Below, piece after piece: positions 62,118 to 64,000 of a DNA stretch of 64,000 bases. Each line of letters starts with the position of its first letter. The first letter of the stretch is position 1. The stretch is taken from the NCBI GenBank assembly GCA_017307755.1, contig JAFKGQ010000022.1, positions 62,001 through 126,000 on the forward strand. Direction: 5' to 3'. Source of the DNA: Chitinophagaceae bacterium. Its GTDB lineage: Bacteria > Bacteroidota > Bacteroidia > Chitinophagales > Chitinophagaceae. The notes under the pieces are model-generated. The model ran no database searches. It was not told where the DNA came from and was given only the letters and a program-made list of their open reading frames with translations. Position numbers and translations under genes: made by a program.

Positions 62118-64000
62118 TTAGTGTTTTGCATCCAGCACTTGTATCCTGCCGAATTTCCTTAGTTCGTATTCCTTGGTCATCAAAAAGATCAGGGGCGTCA
62201 CGAGCAGGATGTGTGTCGCGGAGGTAATAACTCCACCCACCATGGGTAGTACGATCGGCTTCATCACGTCGCTGCCCACGCCGCTGCTCCAAAGGATGGG
62301 GATCAGTGCGAACAACGATACGGAGACGGTCATCAGCTTGGGCCGTAACCGTCTGGCCGCACCGGCAATCACATATTCTCTCAGGTCCTCCCGGGTAATG
62401 GCATCTTTCGAATTTCCCTTTTGAGCTACCAGCTGTTGCATAGCGTCATTGAGATAAATGACCATGACGATACCCGTCTCCACAGCCAGACCGAACAATG
62501 CAATAAAACCCACCGCCACGGCCACCGACAGATTGACTCCCCAGAAATATACCATCAAGGCGCCACCGATCAACGCAAACGGAATGGAGATCAGACTGAA
62601 GAACGCCTCCCTGGCCGAGTGGAAGGCAAAGTACATGGCCATAAAAATGATCAGCAGGACCACGGGCAGAATGACCTTCAGGGTGCGCTCGCTGCGGATG
62701 AGGTTCTCGTACTGACCACTCCATTCGATGTAATACCCCTTCGGCAGGCTGGTCAGCAACTGATCCAGTTTGTCCCGGGCTTCCTTCACCGTGCCGGCGA
62801 GGTCACGGTCGCGTACATTGAAAAGGACGGCTCCGCGGAGAGATGCGTTCTCGGAATTGATCATCGGCGGCCCTTCGGTGATTTTTATACCGGCCACTGC
62901 CTCCAGGGGAACGGGCCCGGCATTCATCGTCGGCACCTGCAGGTTTTTCAACGACTGCAGATCATTGCGGAAATCCTGACCAAAGCGCGCATTTACCGAG
63001 AACCGTTGGCGCCCTTCAATGGTCGTCGTCAGTCTCGTTCCCCCCAGGGCGCTTTCGATAATGTTATTCACATCGTCGACATTTAATCCATACCGGCCGA
63101 GCTCTTCCCTTCTGACGGCGATATCGATGTATTTACCGCCTGTCACCGGCTCGACATAGAGGTCTTTTACACCGGGTATGCCGTTGAGGGTATTGCGTAT
63201 CTGTTGCGCGAAAATATTGATCGAATCCAGGTTCTGTCCGTATACTTTTACACCCACATCCGTCCGAATACCAGTGGACAACATATTGATACGGTTGATG
63301 ATCGGTTGCGTCCAGCCGTTGGTCACTCCGGGGATCTGCAATTTTTCGTTCAATTCCCGGACAATGCTGTCCTTTGTGACCCCGGCGCGCCACTGCGTCC
63401 TGGGTTTGAGCAGGACAATGGTTTCGATCATGCTGATGGGAGAGTTGTCCGTTGCCGTATTAGCCCTGCCTGCCTTGCCCAACACGTTGTCTACCTCGGG
63501 TACGGATTTGATGATCTTGTCCTGCACCTGCAGCAGCCGCTTGACCTCTGCATTTGACACGTCCGGCAGGGTTACAGGCATAAAAAGCAGAGAACCTTCG
63601 TCCAGCGGCGGCATGAACTCCCGTCCCAGGCTCAGCAGCAACGGGATGCAGACCAGTAGCGCCAGGATATTTATACCGATGGTCGTTTTACGCCACTTGA
63701 TACAGGCGCGGATCAAGGGTTCATAGATCCTTTCCAGCACCCGGTTCACAGGATTGGCCGACTCATGCCGGAACCGCCCTTTCATAAAAAAGGAGATTAA
63801 CACAGGCGCGAGTGTGACCACCAGCACGGCATCTACCACCAGGATAAATGTCTTTGTATAGGCCAGCGGGTGGAACAGCTTGCCTTCCTGTCCCGTCAGC
63901 AGGAACACAGGCAGAAAGGAGGTAATGATTATGACGGTGGAGAAAAAGACGCCGCGTGACACCTGGATACAGGCCTGTTTGATAATATCCAGCCGGGTTT
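62118..64000 (-). CDS. CusA/CzcA-family heavy-metal RND pump, C-terminal part
   Basis: The frame runs off the right edge, so about 627 of roughly 1040 residues are in the window. RND features: FFSTVIIITSFLPVFLLTGQEGKLFHPLAYTKTF, the second periplasmic porter domain (VDNVLGKAGRANTATDNSPISMIETIVLLKP, GIPGVKDLYVEPVTGGKYIDI), then the final helices (FALIGGALMVYFWGVNLSVAV, GFIALFGLAVETGIVMVIYLNDAM). Heavy-metal (copper/silver or zinc/cobalt type) proton antiporter of the inner membrane. First gene, as far as visible, of the TolC-adaptor-adaptor-CopB-regulator operon. The copper ATPase in the operon favours a Cus-type substrate. Confidence 0.93.
   Translation of the reverse strand, partial: TRLDIIKQACIQVSRGVFFSTVIIITSFLPVFLLTGQEGKLFHPLAYTKTFILVVDAVLVVTLAPVLISFFMKGRFRHESANPVNRVLERIYEPLIRACIKWRKTTIGINILALLVCIPLLLSLGREFMPPLDEGSLLFMPVTLPDVSNAEVKRLLQVQDKIIKSVPEVDNVLGKAGRANTATDNSPISMIETIVLLKPRTQWRAGVTKDSIVRELNEKLQIPGVTNGWTQPIINRINMLSTGIRTDVGVKVYGQNLDSINIFAQQIRNTLNGIPGVKDLYVEPVTGGKYIDIAVRREELGRYGLNVDDVNNIIESALGGTRLTTTIEGRQRFSVNARFGQDFRNDLQSLKNLQVPTMNAGPVPLEAVAGIKITEGPPMINSENASLRGAVLFNVRDRDLAGTVKEARDKLDQLLTSLPKGYYIEWSGQYENLIRSERTLKVILPVVLLIIFMAMYFAFHSAREAFFSLISIPFALIGGALMVYFWGVNLSVAVAVGFIALFGLAVETGIVMVIYLNDAMQQLVAQKGNSKDAITREDLREYVIAGAARRLRPKLMTVSVSLFALIPILWSSGVGSDVMKPIVLPMVGGVITSATHILLVTPLIFLMTKEYELRKFGRIQVLDAKH

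Noticed and set aside
1..64000. rRNA, tRNA, CRISPR, insertion sequences, integrases and phage genes
   Set aside because: I read for these and saw no convincing example; small RNA genes could still have been missed without a covariance search.

Overview
The window is a 64 kb piece of a Bacteroidota chromosome, most likely from the Chitinophagaceae; the genus cannot be read from the sequence. The evidence is three SusC/SusD pairs, many lipoproteins whose lipobox Cys is followed by Lys, a C-terminal type IX secretion sorting domain, an ECF sigma/FecR/STN-TonB signalling chain, AraC-type regulators with cupin-like sensor domains, and promoters with a TAnnTTTG -7 box and no clear Shine-Dalgarno. 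I see no rRNA, tRNA, CRISPR array, integrase or transposase.

Layout. (1) 1-12.4 kb, plus strand: a polysaccharide-utilisation-type operon that begins before the window. It carries SusC, SusD and a run of lipoproteins with binding-type folds (DUF5007-like, fasciclin, delta-60 repeats, a degenerate phosphatase plus LamG, PA14, PKD plus discoidin). (2) 12.4-18.3 kb, minus strand: a GH78-type rhamnosidase, a T9SS-secreted propeller-like protein and an Lnt-like acyltransferase. (3) 18.4-35.4 kb: a sugar locus with two AraC regulators, a sugar-lactone hydrolase, a very large GH78-GH20-esterase fusion, a Gfo/Idh/MocA dehydrogenase, an IlvD/Edd-type dehydratase and a SusC/SusD/DUF3823 set ending at a clear terminator. 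(4) 35.5-42.4 kb: ECF sigma, FecR, STN-containing SusC, SusD. (5) 42.4-49.6 kb: single housekeeping or accessory genes. (6) 49.6-52 kb: an arsenic operon, arsR-arsC-arsM-aquaporin. (7) 52-56.5 kb: DUF1259, chrA, a CBS/CorC-type membrane protein and a ChrB-AraC fusion. (8) 56.5-64 kb, minus strand: a heavy-metal efflux operon (CusA-type pump cut by the window edge, TolC, two adaptors, CopB ATPase) whose last gene is the ChrB-AraC fusion.

The most striking result is in region 3. Three separate transcription units (lactonase plus trimodular enzyme, dehydrogenase plus dehydratase, SusC/SusD) share one upstream layout at identical spacing: GTCAAAAT, 18 bases, (T/G)ATTGT, 25 bases, then a TAnnTTTG-like -7 box. 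This points to one regulon, probably run by one or both local AraC proteins. Its enzyme content fits import of a rhamnose- and N-acetylhexosamine-containing, perhaps acetylated glycan followed by non-phosphorylative oxidation of a deoxy-sugar (dehydrogenase, lactonase, dehydratase). The promoter alignment is seen directly; the pathway is inferred.

Regions 6-8 form a metal and metalloid resistance island. It shows a matched pair of ArsR-like operators, an arsenic operon with an aquaporin but no visible ArsB/Acr3, and a ChrB chromate-sensor-type domain fused to an AraC DNA-binding domain and translationally coupled to a copper-type ATPase.
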